From assembly GCA_963556195.1 (NCBI GenBank), contig CAUVYP010000262.1, positions 1,492,201 to 1,556,200 on the forward strand: a stretch of 64,000 nucleotides of DNA, written 5' to 3'. Position 1 is the stretch's first letter; the number at the start of each line of letters is the position of its first letter. The notes under the pieces are model-generated. The model was given only the letters and a program-made list of their open reading frames with translations, had not been told where the DNA came from and searched no databases. Source of the DNA: Sepiola atlantica. Its lineage: Eukaryota; Mollusca; Cephalopoda; Sepiida; Sepiolidae. A program made the position numbers and the translations under genes. Below are positions 40,263-52,921 of this stretch, in pieces.

Positions 40263-43200
40263 TTTTAGAATTGGTAATTTGTATAAACAAAATGTAGTTA
40301 AAATGAATTTAGAATTCTGAAAATTCTTGGGGAGTTTATTTACGTTTATTTTAGATTCTTACCGATTTAGACTTTAGGTCATTTTGGGAGATAAATTGAA
40401 TTTAGAATTCTGAAAACTCTTGGGGAGTTTCAAATTGGTGACTTACTGAAAAAGAACATGGTGGCAATGAATATTGGAATTTTTATTATGTTCTACACAT
40501 TTCAGTTGTCAATTTTGTTTTGTTTATTCGTTGATTTTAGATTCTTACCGATTTAGACTTTAGGTCAATTTGGAAGTCAAAATTTATTTTGAATTCTGAA
40601 CTCTTGGGGAGTTTGAAATTGGTAATTTGTTGAAACAGAATCATGAAAGTAAAAAAAAAAAAAACGGAAATAAGAATATTTGAAACAAAAAACCTTGTAA
40701 AATGTTTGTGTGTTTTTGATTTGGTAGAATAAGACTTTAGGTCAATTTGGGTTTGTAAATGAATTCAGAATTCTTAAAACTCTTGGAGTTTGAAATTGAT
40801 AATTTGCTGAAAAAGAATTTAAAAAAAAAAATTTAAAAAACGGAAATAAGAATATTTGAAACAAAAAACCTTGTAAAATGTGTGATTGTCAGTGATAAAA
40901 AATGAAATTTTTATAATTTTTTGTATACTCTTGAGTTGTAAATGTGGCTGTTTTTAACAGTGGGATACTCGTTTTTTTTGTTTTTGATTCTGGCGGAATA
41001 AGACTTTAGGTCAATTTGGGTTTGTAAATGAATTCAGAATTCTTAAAACTCTTGGGGAGTTTGAAATTGATAATTTGCTGAAAAAGAATTTTAAAAGTAA
41101 TAAAAAACAAAACGGAAATAAGAATATTTGAAACAAAAAACCTTGTAACATGTGTGATTGTCGGTGATAAAAAATGAAATTTTTATAATTTTTTGTATAC
41201 TCTTGAGGAGTTGTAAATGTGGCTGTTTTTCACAGCAGAATACTCGTTTTTAGTTTTTGATTTGGTGGAATAAGACTTTAGGTCAATTTGGGAGTCAAAA
41301 TTTATTTTGAATTCTGAACTCTTGGGGAGTTTGAAATTGGTAATTTGCTGAAACAAAAGTAGGAAAAAAAAATTAACGTATTTTGAATGGTTAAAGAAAA
41401 ATTTGTTAAATGTGGTGATAATGAATATCGGTATTTGTAATGTTTTTTACACTCTTGTTAAAAAGTTCACATTTGAAAATTACATCTGATCACTGTTAAA
41501 ATACAAATTTAGACATCTCTAGGGTATCAAAGCAAAAACAAAATCGATTCCTACAGGTTCCAAAAATGATACAAATTCTGAATTTACTCCACAAGAGTAA
41601 AAAATTTCGAGGAAGTTGAAATTAAAAATCCAGCTATTCTAGAGTCTATAAGAAAAACAATAGGTGACTCTTCCAGTGTCTTAGAAAAACAAAAACAATA
41701 TATATATATTTATTTTTTATTTATTTATTTTTTTTTGGGGGGGGGGGTATTAAAACCAATCTTGTGTCTTTTCTGTATTGTTCACTCCACTCTCCAATTG
41801 AACCGATGAATTTCTTTACATAGAATATTTATAACAATTACATTTCCTACATTTGGAAAATACTTTAAGTATGGTAGCCCTTAGAGTAAAGGTGGTATTG
41901 TGGTCACTGATGAAAAAGTTTTCTGGATAAGAGTAGTATTCACAATTTTTCATCATTTCCTTTATCTCTGTGTGACCAAGGATTAAAACGCACACCCGCT
42001 CACCTAACTTTGAAATATTCGGTAGAAAAATACTACAACTTACAATAACATATTTGAACAAATTAGGCACGAGGCAAACAAAGTTAGAAAATAGATGAGA
42101 AAAAAAAGTTTCAAATTGGTAATATGCTGAATGAGAACAGAAGTAAAAAAAAAAAATGAATATACGAATGGTTGAAATAAATACATCTTGTTTAATGTGA
42201 TAGCGATGAATATCGCAATTATTATTGTTTTCTACACTGTTAATTTTCGATTATGGCAGAATAAAACTTTAGGTGAATTTGGCATTTAAAATGAATTTAG
42301 AATTCTGATAACTGTTGGAGAGTTTGAAATGGATAATATGCTGAAAAATAATTTTTAAAGTGAAAAAAGAAAATTAACATAATGGTGGGAACAAAATAAC
42401 TTTGTTAAATGTGGTGATCATGAATATTGGAAGTTTTTTTGTTTTCCACACTTTTCAGGGGTTGTACAGTTGTCTTCTTTTTTTCATGTTTCTTGTGGAA
42501 TCAGAATTTAGGTCAATTTTGGAGTCAAAATTAATTTTGAATTTTGAACTCTTATTGAGTTTGAAATTGGTAATTTGCTGAAACAGAATCATAAAAGTAA
42601 TAAAATAAAAAAAACATAAGAATGGTTGAAACAAAAAACCTTGTTAAATGTGTGATTGTCAGGGACAAAAACTGAAATGTTTGTTTTTTTTACACTCTTG
42701 AGTGGTAACTGTGGCTGTTTTTTGACAGCGGAATAAGTTGGTTTGTTTCTTTTCGATTCTGGCATAATCGGGCTTACGGTCAGTTTGGGAGTCAAAATTT
42801 ATTTTAAATTCTGAACTCTTGGAGAGTTTGAAATTGATAATTTGTCAAAACAGAATCATGAAAGTAAAAAAAAAACCCAAATATATGAATGGTTAAACAA
42901 AAAACTTTGTTAAATGTGGTGAAAAAGAATCATAAACGTAATAAAATAAATAAAAACATAAGAATGGTTGGAACAAAAAACCTTGTTAAATGTGTGATTG
43001 TCAAGTACAAAAAGTTAAATTTTAATAGTTTTTGTATACCTTTGAAGAGTTGTAAATGTAGCTGTTTTTAGACAGCGGAATATTTGGTTTGTTTATTTTC
43101 GATTCTGGCAAAATCAGACTTTAGGTCAATTTGGGAGTCAAAATTTATTTTGAATTCTGAACTCTTGGTGAGTCTGAAATTGGTTATTCGCCGAAACAGA

Positions 43201-43725
43201 ATCATGAAAGTAAAAAAAAAAAAAAAGAATATATGAATTGTTGAAACAAAAAACTTTGTTAAATGTGGTGGCGATGAATATCACAATTCTTATTGTTTTC
43301 TACACTCTTCAGGAGTCTTGTTTTTCGTTTGTTTTTGATTCTGGCGGAAGAAGACTTTAAGTCAATTTGGGAGTTAAAGTGAATTTCGAAATCTGAAAAC
43401 TCTTGGGGTGTTTGAAAATGATAATTAGCTGAAAAAGAATTCTAAAAGAAAAAAAATCAAAATGAACATAAGAATGGTTGGGAAAAAAAACTTTGTTAAA
43501 TGCGGTGGTGACGAATATTAGGTTTTCTTTTTTCCACACTGTTCAGTTGTACAATTTTTTTTTCTGGTGTAATCAGACTTTAGGTCGATTTGGGAGTCAA
43601 AATAAAATTTGAATTCTGAACTCTTAGGGAGGTTGAAATTGGTAATTTGCTGAAACAGAATCGTGAAAGTAATAAGATAAAAAACATAAGAATTGTTGTG
43701 CCTAATTTGATCAACTATATGTAAT
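40263..43725. repeat. Degenerate ~180-340-bp satellite
   Basis: About eleven irregular units, recognised by 'actttaggtcaatttggga', 'gaactcttggggagtttg', 'ggtaatttgctgaaacag' and 'aaaccttgttaaatgtg'. Starts of 'actttaggtc'-type words fall near 40371, 40556, 40734, 41002, 41274, 42268, 42497, 42773, 43119, 43351 and 43570. It is interrupted at about 41440-42080 by an arm of an inverted repeat. Further degenerate units occur at 44130-44190. No coding signal. Confidence 0.8.
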
Positions 43726-44400
43726 TGTAAGTTTATTTTTGTGCCAATAAATATTTAAACTTGAGGTGAACGGGTGTTGTTATCATTCAAAGCAGAAACT
43801 TTTTTTTAAATTGTCAATAATATTCTTAGCTTTTTTTACTCAGTCACCACAATACCACATTTACTGTAAGGGCTATCATACCTAAAGTATCCTCAAATAT
43901 AGGAAATATTATTGTTATAAATATATTATTTACAGAAATTCATTGGTTGAAGTAGGGAGTGATGTGAACAATACACAAAAGAGAAACAATTGGTTTTAAA
44001 TAGCCCCTCCCCCCAAAAAAAGATTTGTGAAAAAAGAAGAAGAAAAAAGTTTTGTGTTTAGACACTCGAGGAGGCGAATATTGTTTTGCTGGATTTATAA
44101 TTTCAATTTCCAGAGTGATCAGATTTACTTATTAAATTTAGACTGTTGGGGAGTTTGGAATTATAATTTGCTGAAACAGAATACTATAAGAAATGAAATT
44201 AAAAAATAATATTTGAATATGTCTGAAAATGTAAAAAAAAAATCGAAATTTGTTACTCTTGGGGAGTAAATTCAGAATTTGTATCATTTTTGGAACCTGT
44301 ACGAATCAGATTTTGTTTTTGCTTTGATACCCTAGAGGTGTCGGAATGCGTATTTCAACTACCACAGTTATCGGATGTAATTTTGAAATCTGAACTTTTG
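41440..44400. repeat. ~3-kb fold-back structure with ~550-bp inverted arms
   Basis: The arms are about 41440-42000 and 43840-44400. Matching pairs include 'ccaaaaatgatacaaattc' with its complement near 44275, 'ctagggtatcaaagcaaaaac' with 44315-44335, and 'ggtggtattgtggtcactga' with 43845-43865. The enclosed DNA is part of the satellite. Indels and substitutions between the arms show it is not recent. This could be a large fold-back transposon or an inverted duplication. Confidence 0.7.
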
Positions 44401-44701
44401 GGGAATTTAAATTGGTGATATTTTGCTGAAATCGAATACTGAAATAAATAAAAGTAAAAAAACAGTATCAGAATATGTGTGAAAAAGTTTAAAGAAAGAT
44501 TTTTTTTAAATGTGTTAATCTTCATGAATAAGAATTATTTTATAACTTTGGATGAGTTGGAATATGTTTTCTTTATGTATGTAGCGTATTTAAAAATATC
44601 AGTAAGCAGTAATATGAAAATGTAGTTCCTATGAAAAAACATATTTCAAATAAGCTTTCCATTTATATTTGTCGATCTCATTTGTCTGTTCAGTTATATT
44701 T
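44401..44701. other. AT-rich DNA, 3' side of the helicase relic
   Basis: If a Helitron 3' end exists it should lie here or further left. I saw no convincing short hairpin followed by a CTAG-type end. Confidence 0.4.
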
Positions 44702-46450
44702 TCAGGTTAATGCCTCAGAGTACACAATGTTTGTGGTTTTTCCCTCAGGTGCCAGAATGAAGAGATTATCAGGAGTTCCAACTCTTGAAAGACCAACATA
44801 TAGCTGGCCATGCGAAAAAACAGGGTTTGATAGATTCAGACCAACGACTTTCAGTGATTGTCCTTGTGATTTATTAATGGTCATGGCAAAGCTGAGTCGG
44901 ATCGGAAATTGTAGCCTTTCAAATTCAAATGGCAAGTCAGTTGGTCTCATTGGTATTCTTGGTATGAAGCAGTTTACTCCTGCATATTTTCCAGACATAA
45001 TTGTTGCTTCTACGACATGGTGCATCATACTTTTTATGATGAGTCTCGTGCCATTGCAGAGTTTTGGTGGATCGAGATTACGAAGCAGTATGATTGGTGC
45101 TCCAAGCTTCAGTAACAGAGTATGTGGAGGAGTTCCTGGTGGTTAGAGACTGTTAAGAAACTCCGTGGAATAATTCACGGTTTCTTCCTGCGAACAAACA
45201 GTATCAACAGAAATATATGACTTGCTTTCTCCGGGTAACATATTCAGAAGCATGAGATTCATTTCTTTCACAGAGTCATTTGTTGGTGCTAAAATCGCTC
45301 GATCACAGAGCCAATTGCTATCAGTGTGCTCGTTATGAATTTCTGGAAATATTTTAGCAATCAATTCTTGTTCTGTTTCAATTGTTTGAAAGGGTAAATG
45401 AATTTGGTTATTGGAGTCACTATCCAGGAGTCCATTCCCCACTTGTATAAGTTGTGTCGCAAATTCACCAGCAGCATTATCAGCATGTAAATGCACTCAC
45501 ATATTAAGCGTCAAACTCATTTTCTTAATGTGATGCCATAGATAGGATTTTTTCAGACAGGCATTGATCTGATCAGCCCTTGTTCCTCGAGGTATAATAG
45601 GAAGGGTTTGTCTAAAATCCCCAGCAAAGACCAATGTGACTCCTCCCATGATTGTTGTGCTGTCTTTTAAATCCTGTAACGTACAATCTAACGCTTCCAT
45701 TGCTCTTTTATGGCTCATTGTTGCTTCATCCCAGATTATTAATTTACAAAGTTGTAATAGTTTAGCCTTGGCTGAATTTTTTTTAATGTTACACATCGGT
45801 TTTTCCTGTCGTGCGAGGTCTAGTGGTAGAGAAAACATCGAGTGAGCAGTTCTACCACCATCAAGAAGTGTTGCTGCAATCCCACTTGATGCCACTGCAA
45901 GGGCAATATTCTTAGTGTGGCAGACTTTTGCAAGCAGTAGGTTTAAGAGGAAAGTTTTGCCTGTTCCACCCGGAGCATTAATGAAGAATTTTTCTCCTTT
46001 GTCATTAATAATGCTTTCCAAAATGCTGTGATAAATATTCCTCTGGTCATCCACAAGTCGCGGTTCGTTTTCCTTGATGAATTAATCACATGCATGAGAA
46101 TCATAAGATGTTTCCTAATGTATTGTATAGTTTACATCCATTATTCCAGTAGGCTCTGGCATTCCACAATCACTTAACGTACGATTAAGAGCCTGGACTC
46201 GACAGGATAGGTCAGTTAGAGATTGGTTATAAATTTCGGGGGGAAATGTAATCGACATATTATCATGTTGCAGTCTTGCTTGATTGAGAAAGTCTTCAGA
46301 CATATCATTTTTGCAATTATCCCAGAGAATATTTGGCTGATCAATCTCACAGGCAAACAACTGTCTTAGCTGACTGGCTACTCGTGAAACTGATATGGCA
46401 CGTGTTGCTGAAAATGATCTTCCATACGATGATGAGGATTTCCTGTGCAT
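44702..46450 (-). pseudogene. Helitron-type PIF1-like helicase, C-terminal part, with in-frame stops
   Basis: This is a DNA helicase of the PIF1/RecD2 superfamily 1B as found at the C-terminus of Helitron Rep-helicase proteins. Visible motifs are Walker A 'APGGTGKTFL', Walker B 'IIWDEATMSHK', 'LVFAGDFRQTLPIIPRG', 'RAILAPTND', '[12 protein letters not shown]', and the final '[16 protein letters not shown]' and 'YVGLSRV'. The frame is the same throughout (46450-44702) but carries four stops: 46115-46117, 46082-46084, 45497-45499 and 45143-45145. There are no frameshifts. Nothing resembling the Rep/HUH part lies upstream, so the element is 5'-truncated. The natural C-terminal end seems to be reached. 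It is not the cellular PIF1 gene, given its Helitron-like wording. Confidence 0.85.
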
Positions 46451-48362
46451 TTTTTATTAAAAGTTGAATTCAAAAAAGTAAAAGCAAATAAAACAAAGCA
46501 AGTTAATTAAAAGAATTGTAAGTAAATGTTAAATTAAATAATAACTTGTAAAATATTCAAAATATGAGATTATTATACAATAAAAGGAAACAAAGAACCT
46601 GTAGGTGTAAATGACTCAACTGAGTCGATAAACTGTAACATAAAAACAATGTAAATTACTGAAACAAATAAAAGTAGATGTTAATAATAAGTAAAGATAG
46701 AATCTGAATACGTATTTCTTTGTTATTCACTTGTATCAACGATCACCGAGGTTTTCAACTGCAGTGGAAAAAAAGGAAAAGATAATTAAAACGAAATTTT
46801 TTTTTTCTCGCAAAAAATGTGTCAAATAATATGATAATTATATATTTCAGTATCCCTTGTTTTTAAAATGGTAAATATCCATCAGAAATAAATAGATATT
46901 GTAATGTCAACTGTAATAAAAATTTGCAACTATGTATTCGCACAAATTAGGTGCAGTTGTATTTGCTATTTTATGGGGTCTTGGAAAATTAGGTACTGGA
47001 AAATTAAGCATGTGAAAATCGTGGACTTTATGCAAGGTAGGAAAATTAGAGACCTATGGAATAAATATCAATCAAAAATGCATTTCACCATCGTTCTTAA
47101 TGCAGATTTTGGTGGGAGGCACCTCCACCTCATTTTTACTTTATCATTAAAATGTCTTTCTTTTTTATCTGAATCAGTAAATGAGAAATCCTTCTAGAAG
47201 GAGGCAATTTTTACTTTTGTTCCAATCCAGAATACCACCGTTTCAGGAGCTAGATTTTCCCTACATTGAAACCGACATAGTTTATTATTATGACCTCGTG
47301 GAGAGGACAGTAAAATCGGGCAAATTGTTCCCCTATTTTTTTATTTGCAATTTTCGGCGTTCTTTTTTTTAATGATAAGCTAAACTGCAGAAGAACCCTG
47401 AAATGGATTCGGTTTCATTTAAGTATAAGCATGCGAAAATAAATGTAAAATTTTATTAAAGTATTGAAATGTTAGTTTATGTTTTTCATACAAGTGCGAA
47501 CACTTAAATAATGAATATATGTTTCTAGACATCTCAAAGAAGATGAAACAGCCAACCGCTAAATGTAAGACGGGCAGACGATAATAGAAGATGAAGAAAT
47601 TCAAAGAAAAAAATATAGATAAAAACCGGACAAACTTTAGATGAAGAATTGTAAATAAATATATTAAATTTTTTTTTGGGGGGGGGGGGGGGATGAACCA
47701 TTGTCAGTCAAATGTGTACATGTAAGTGTTTTGATTTATTTGTGAAAAAAATGTTTTAAATGGGGTGGGTTGGTACAATTTTGTCAATAGAAAAAGACAG
47801 TACATATAAAAAAAAATATTACATATTTACTATTTTGGTTGGTTTTATGCTAAAACATAAAAGCACCCAAACAAATAAATAAATAATGTATTTTTATAAT
47901 GAAATAACTGTTTGTTTTTATTTTGTAGTAAATAAATATTGAAAAGAATATTGGATTTAATTTCAAAATTTAATGTTTTTGGATAAGAAATTTGGTGCTT
48001 ATCCATTTAGCAGATACTTTTGAAAAAAAAAAACAACAAAAAAAAACCCTGAAAAAATACCTATTGATGTACATATTTTTCACGGGCTGTATATATCCTA
48101 TACCAAAAAGCAAGTAAATGAATCAAGTGAAAAAAAAGTGGAGAAAAAAAGCTAAAATTCTTGACGAGTCGATATAGAAAACATTTTAATTAGTTTTTAG
48201 CTGTAAAAGTACCGAAAATATATCTAAACTAAAACTGTTGAAATGGAAAGTGAAATACATGTTTTCAAATGAAATGCATTACTTTTAGACTTGAAAAATT
48301 TACAATGATTAAATGTTTAACGCAATTACACGCATTGAAAAATTAGGCGCAATCTGATGACA
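46451..48362. other. AT-rich DNA without recognisable genes
   Basis: Frames of 60-97 codons (for example 46904-47197) have no domain and are AT-driven. A G-run occurs at about 47680-47692. Nothing points to a Helitron Rep domain or a 5' terminus here. Confidence 0.55.
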
Positions 48363-48385
48363 GAGAGAGAGAGAGAGAGAGCAGG
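48363..48385. repeat. (GA)n microsatellite
   Basis: About eleven ag units followed by a purine-rich stretch to 48425. Confidence 0.95.
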
Positions 48386-48464
48386 TGGGGGATGGAGAGG
48401 AAGAGATAGGAGGGAGAGGAGAATCAACAGGTTATAACTTTCTTCCTCATTTCTAAACTAAACA

Positions 48465-49145
48465 AAAATGTGTTTGTGTCAGTATTTACTTGCCTCCCCA
48501 CGAGGGCAGATTGAACAAAAAAGTCATATAGTGTTTTTTTGTTTACGATACGTTTAATAAACAAATAAGATTAGCGAAGTTTTTTGTTTAAATAAAAATT
48601 AAGTTATAGAAATATTTGTAAATAAAATTATCTATCTTGGGGAGGCCAAATGCCTGATGTACGGTGATTTTTTAAAATATATATATTTTGTTTATTTATT
48701 AAAATATATTGCGTTTCACGGTGGAAAACTAAAGAAAAATGTGTTTGTGTCAGTATTTACTTGCCTCCCCACGAGGGCAGATTGCATAATAAAGTCATAT
48801 AGTGGGTTTTTTTTAACGATACGTTTAATAAACAAATAAGATTAGCGAAGTTTTTTGTTTAAATAAAAATTAAGTTATAGAAATATTTGTAAATAAAATT
48901 ATCTATCTTGGGGAGGCCAAATGCCTGATGTACGGTGATTTTTTAAAATATATATATTTTGTTTATTTATTAAAATATATTGCGTTTCACGGTGGAAAAC
49001 TAAAGAAAAATGTGTTTGTGTCAGTATTTACTTGCCTCCCCACGAGGGCAGATTGCATAATAAAGTCATATAGTGGTTTTTTTTTTACGATACGTTTAAT
49101 AAACAAATAAGATTAGCGAAGTTTTTTGTTTAATTAAAAATTAAG
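48465..49145 (+). repeat. 271-bp tandem duplication, about 2.5 units
   Basis: Two almost identical 271-bp units can be read with starts one period apart (for example 48657 and 48928), preceded by a partial unit from about 48465. Each contains 'cttgcctccccacgagggc', 'gatacgtttaataaacaaat' and 'cttggggaggccaaatgcc'. The few differences lie in T-runs, so the duplication is recent. Confidence 0.93.
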
Positions 49146-49515
49146 TTGTTTATAATTGTTGATTACAGAAACAAATAAAAAAAAGTTCGTAAACTATAAG
49201 TTTGGACTTATGTTTGTCATAGGTTCCGCGTTCAAAATTGTCTTGTTGAGGAAGTGACATATATTTCACGCATGCGCAAATCGTTTTTGTACTCTGTCTG
49301 GATTTTGTGAGCCCCCTCCCTCAACGTTTCGAGCCATTTCTATACGAAAATGTGAACGTTTTCCCCCAATTCTCAGACATAACACGTCCGGAGGCTGGCT
49401 GTTTAGAATTATGTCAACTGTGTGAGTGTTTGTTGGGTAGGATCGGAGGAGAAGACCAAAATAAATACATACATACATACATACATCCATACAGACAGGT
49501 GACGTTTATATAATA
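49146..49515 (+). other. Spacer leading to head module H4
   Basis: Contains a (tacataca)n run at about 49466-49490 and ends with 'gtgacgtttatataatagac', an arrangement like the ends before other head modules. No gene. Confidence 0.6.
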
Positions 49516-49798
49516 GACTAGCGAGGCTACCCGGCATTGCTCGGGGTCATAAAGACATCATTGAAGAAAAATCGCGTGTGTAACATCTTTATATTCAAAC
49601 TTCTATTTCTCCCCCTCCTCTGTAGCAGTCTCTTCATCTTTCTACCTTTCTCTTCCCTGGTCGCCCCATTTCACCGCTACTTTCTAATTTTGCCTTTTGC
49701 GACAGCTGATTCTTCCTCACCATTTCTCCTACGTTGCGCAGGGCAATAGTATGACATATTTCTATAAAAAGTACCACATCTATCTGCGCCTTCTATAT
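49516..49798 (+). repeat. Head module H4
   Basis: Same family as 24236-24523, with 'cggcattgctcggggtc'. It lies outside the segmental duplication, so these modules are dispersed. Confidence 0.8.
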
Positions 49799-50295
49799 AG
49801 GTACTTATCTCTGCCCCGGTGTTCATACTATATACATATCTATCGCCACCCCGGTGCACATACAATATACATATCTATCGCCACCCCGGTGCACATAAAA
49901 TATACGTACCTATCGCCGCCCCAGGCAGATACTATATAAGTACCTATTGCCGCCCGGGTATGCATACTAAATAAGTACCTATCGCTGCCCCAGTGCACAT
50001 GCTACATACGTACCTATCGTCGCCCTTGTGTGCGTGCTATATACGTACTGATAGCCGCCCCGGAGCGCATGCTAAATATATACCTATAACCGCCCTGGTG
50101 CGCATTCTATATAGATTCTTACTGCTATCCCTGTGCACATGCTATATAGTACCTATCGCCATCTCTATGCACTACTATACACGTACCTATTGTCACCTTG
50201 GTGCACATACTATATATATACCTATCACCGCCCCGGTGCGCATACTATATTCGTATCTATCGCCGCCCCAGTGTGCATACTATATATATTCCTAC
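49799..50295 (+). repeat. 35-bp minisatellite, about 14 units
   Basis: Same unit as at 24524-25575, more diverged, ending in 'catactatatatattcc'. Confidence 0.88.
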
Positions 50296-50956
50296 GAAAT
50301 ATTTTAAGTTAAAAAAAACAAAAATTTGGCCTGACCCCTAAAAAGTGCGGCTTGACCCCTAAAATTTTCCCCGACTCCTCATTCTCTCCAGCCCCCTAAT
50401 TTTTCACTCTCCCCCAACCCTGAGAAATATTTTGACTTAAAAACAAAAAAAACAAAAAAATTTGGCCTGACCCCTAAAAAGTTCGGCCTGACCCCTAAAA
50501 TTTTCCCCAACTCCTCAATCTCTCCAGACCCCTAATTTTTCACTCAACCCACCCCATGAGAAATATTTTGACTTCAAAACAAAAAAAAACAAAAAAATTT
50601 GGCCTGACCCCTAAAATTTCCCCCGACCCCTCAATCTCTACAGCCCCCTAATTTTTCACTCTCCCCCAACCCTGAGAATTATTTTGAGTTCAAAACAAGA
50701 AAAAGAAAAAAATTTGGCCTGACCCCTAAAAAGTTCGGCCTGACTCCTAAAAATTTCTCTGACCCCTCATCCCAACTAAATTTTAACTTTCCCCCAACCC
50801 TGAGAAATATTTTGAGTTCAAAACAACAAAAAAAGAAAAAAATTTGGCCTGACCCCTAAAATTTTCCCTGACCCCTCAATCTCTCCAGCCCCTCCTTCCA
50901 ACTTGTTTTTCACTCTTCCTCAACCCTGAGAAATATTTTGAGTTCAAAACAAAAAA
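50296..50956 (+). repeat. 'ggcctgacccctaaaa' tandem array
   Basis: About five units of roughly 110-150 bp with 'tttggcctgacccctaaaa', 'ctctccagccccctaattt' and 'accctgagaaatattttgag'. The reverse complement of this repeat forms the 62640-63870 array. Confidence 0.88.
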
Positions 50957-51026
50957 ATGTTATTTAACATGTATACAAATATTAGTGAAAACAATGGCGG
51001 AGCATAATTATTTCTCTTTTTACTTT
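50957..51026 (+). repeat. First ~80-bp unit, preceding the duplicated block
   Basis: One unit ('gttatttaacatgtatac') that is present here but missing in copy 1, where LINE C ends instead. Confidence 0.75.
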
Positions 51027-51425
51027 ACTTATTGAGACGTTATGTAACATGTATACAAATATTAGTCAAAACAATGGCGGAGCATAATTATTTTTCTTCT
51101 TACTTTACTTATTGAGACGTTATTTAATATGTATACAAATATTAGTGAAAACAGTGGTGGAGCATAATTATTTTTCTTCTTACTTTACTTATTGAGACGT
51201 TATTTAATATGTATACAAATATTAGTGAAAACAATGGCGGAGCATAATTATTTCTCTTACTATTCTTATTGAGAGGTTATTTAACATGTATACAAATATA
51301 AGTGAAAACAATGGCAGAGCATAATTTTTCTCTTCTTACTTTACTTATTTAGACGTTATTTAATATGTATACAAATATTAGTGAAAACAATGGTGGAGCA
51401 TAATTATTTATTACTTTAATTTTAC
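51027..51425 (+). repeat. ~80-bp tandem array (copy 2)
   Basis: About five units, matching 22627-23030. Confidence 0.88.
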
Positions 51426-51505
51426 TGATACTACACTAACTTCACACCTCTCAAAAAGAAGGAGGTAATACCTGGGAGGATGGTATCATGTCAACAGAAG
51501 AAATG

Positions 51506-52055
51506 CGGTTAGGATTAAGCAACCCTGGCTTCACTATAAACTCGTGTTCAAAAAAATGCTGTTATTGATTAAGCAACCCTTGCTTCACTGTGGACTCGTG
51601 TTCAAAAAAAGTGCCGTTAGCGATTAAGCAACTCTTGCTTCACTATAAACTCGTGTTCAAAAAAGTGCCGTTATTGATTAAGCAACCCTTGCTTCACTGT
51701 GGACTCGTGTTCAAAAAAAGTGCCGTTAGCGATTAAGCAACTCTTGCTTCACTATAAACTCGTGTTCAAAAAAGTGCAGGTGTGGATTAAGCAACACTTG
51801 CTTCACTATAAACTCATGTTCAAAAAAGTATCGTTAAGAATTAAGCAACCCTTGCTTCACTATGGACTCATGTTCAAAAAAGTGCCGTTAGGACTTAAGC
51901 AACCCTTGCTTCACTATGAACTCATGTTCAAAAAAGTGCCGTTAGGGATTAAGCAACAGTTGCTTCAATAAAAACTTATGTTTCGTCGGGATTAAGCAAC
52001 CCTTGCTTCACTATAAACTCATCTTCAAAAAAGTGCCGTTAGGGACTTCAATCGT
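51506..52055 (+). repeat. 54-bp tandem array (copy 2)
   Basis: About ten units, matching 23106-23650. Confidence 0.9.
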
Positions 52056-52635
52056 GACTTTGCATTATGCCGACAATCCCCCATCTCCAAATTTGGCCTG
52101 AGGCGCTCCACCGGCGAATGCCGACACTCCCCCTCCCCCTAATTTGACCTGAAGCAGTCACACCGCTGCACTATCTCCACAACTCTCAAAAAGGAGGAGG
52201 TAATGCCTAGGAGGGTGGTATCATAACAACAGAATGGGCGTAGGGGAGGAAGGGAAGGTAGAAAGGGTGGGAGTGAGAGGGAAAGAAGGGTTTTAGTGTG
52301 AGGGATTTTCTTCCCTACACTCTTTTCCTCTGACGTCATTTCCTGTTAAAAGCGTGACTTTGCATATTTCTAAAATTATACATGATAGCATTGTTTTTTT
52401 CTCAAATTAGTACTAAACAACGTTGAAAATCGAGGAAAAAGGCACCCCCCCATTGGAGAAAAGTGCTCAGTCGACCCCTGAAGAGTCAATTTTTTTTTCC
52501 GGTTCTGAGATATTATGGTCCCAGGATATGTACGGTCCTAAAGATGTCAACTTGTCGACAGTTTGCCGAGTAGTTTTTGAGGAGTATCTGGACATAAAGA
52601 TAAACAGACATACAGACAAGTGCCTTTATATAGGA
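52056..52635 (+). other. Spacer leading to a head module (copy 2)
   Basis: Matches 23651-24235 with few changes. It includes 'aggcgctccaccggcgaatg', which is related to the 62340-62630 array in inverse orientation. Confidence 0.6.
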
Positions 52636-52921
52636 GACTAGTGGGGCTACCCGGCGTTGCTCGGGGTCATAACAACATATAATTGAAGAAAAATCGCGTG
52701 TGTAACATCTTTATATTCAAACTTCTATTTCTCCCCCTCCTCTGTAGCAGTCTCTTTATCTTTCTACTTTTCTCTTCCCTGGTCGCCCCATTTCACCGCT
52801 ACTTTCTAATTTTGCCTTTTGCGAAAGCTGTTTCTTCCCCACCATTTCATCCTACGTTTCCCAGGGCAATAGTATGACATATTTCTATAAAAAGTACCAC
52901 CTCTGTCTGCGCCTTCTATAT
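52636..52921 (+). repeat. Head module H5
   Basis: Counterpart of H1 at 24236. Confidence 0.82.

Noticed and set aside
44702..46450. Host PIF1 helicase gene
   Set aside because: The wording of the motifs, especially near the C-terminus ('INKSQGQSL', 'YVGLSRV', '[11 protein letters not shown]'), is typical of Helitron helicases, there is no intron structure, and four stops break the frame.
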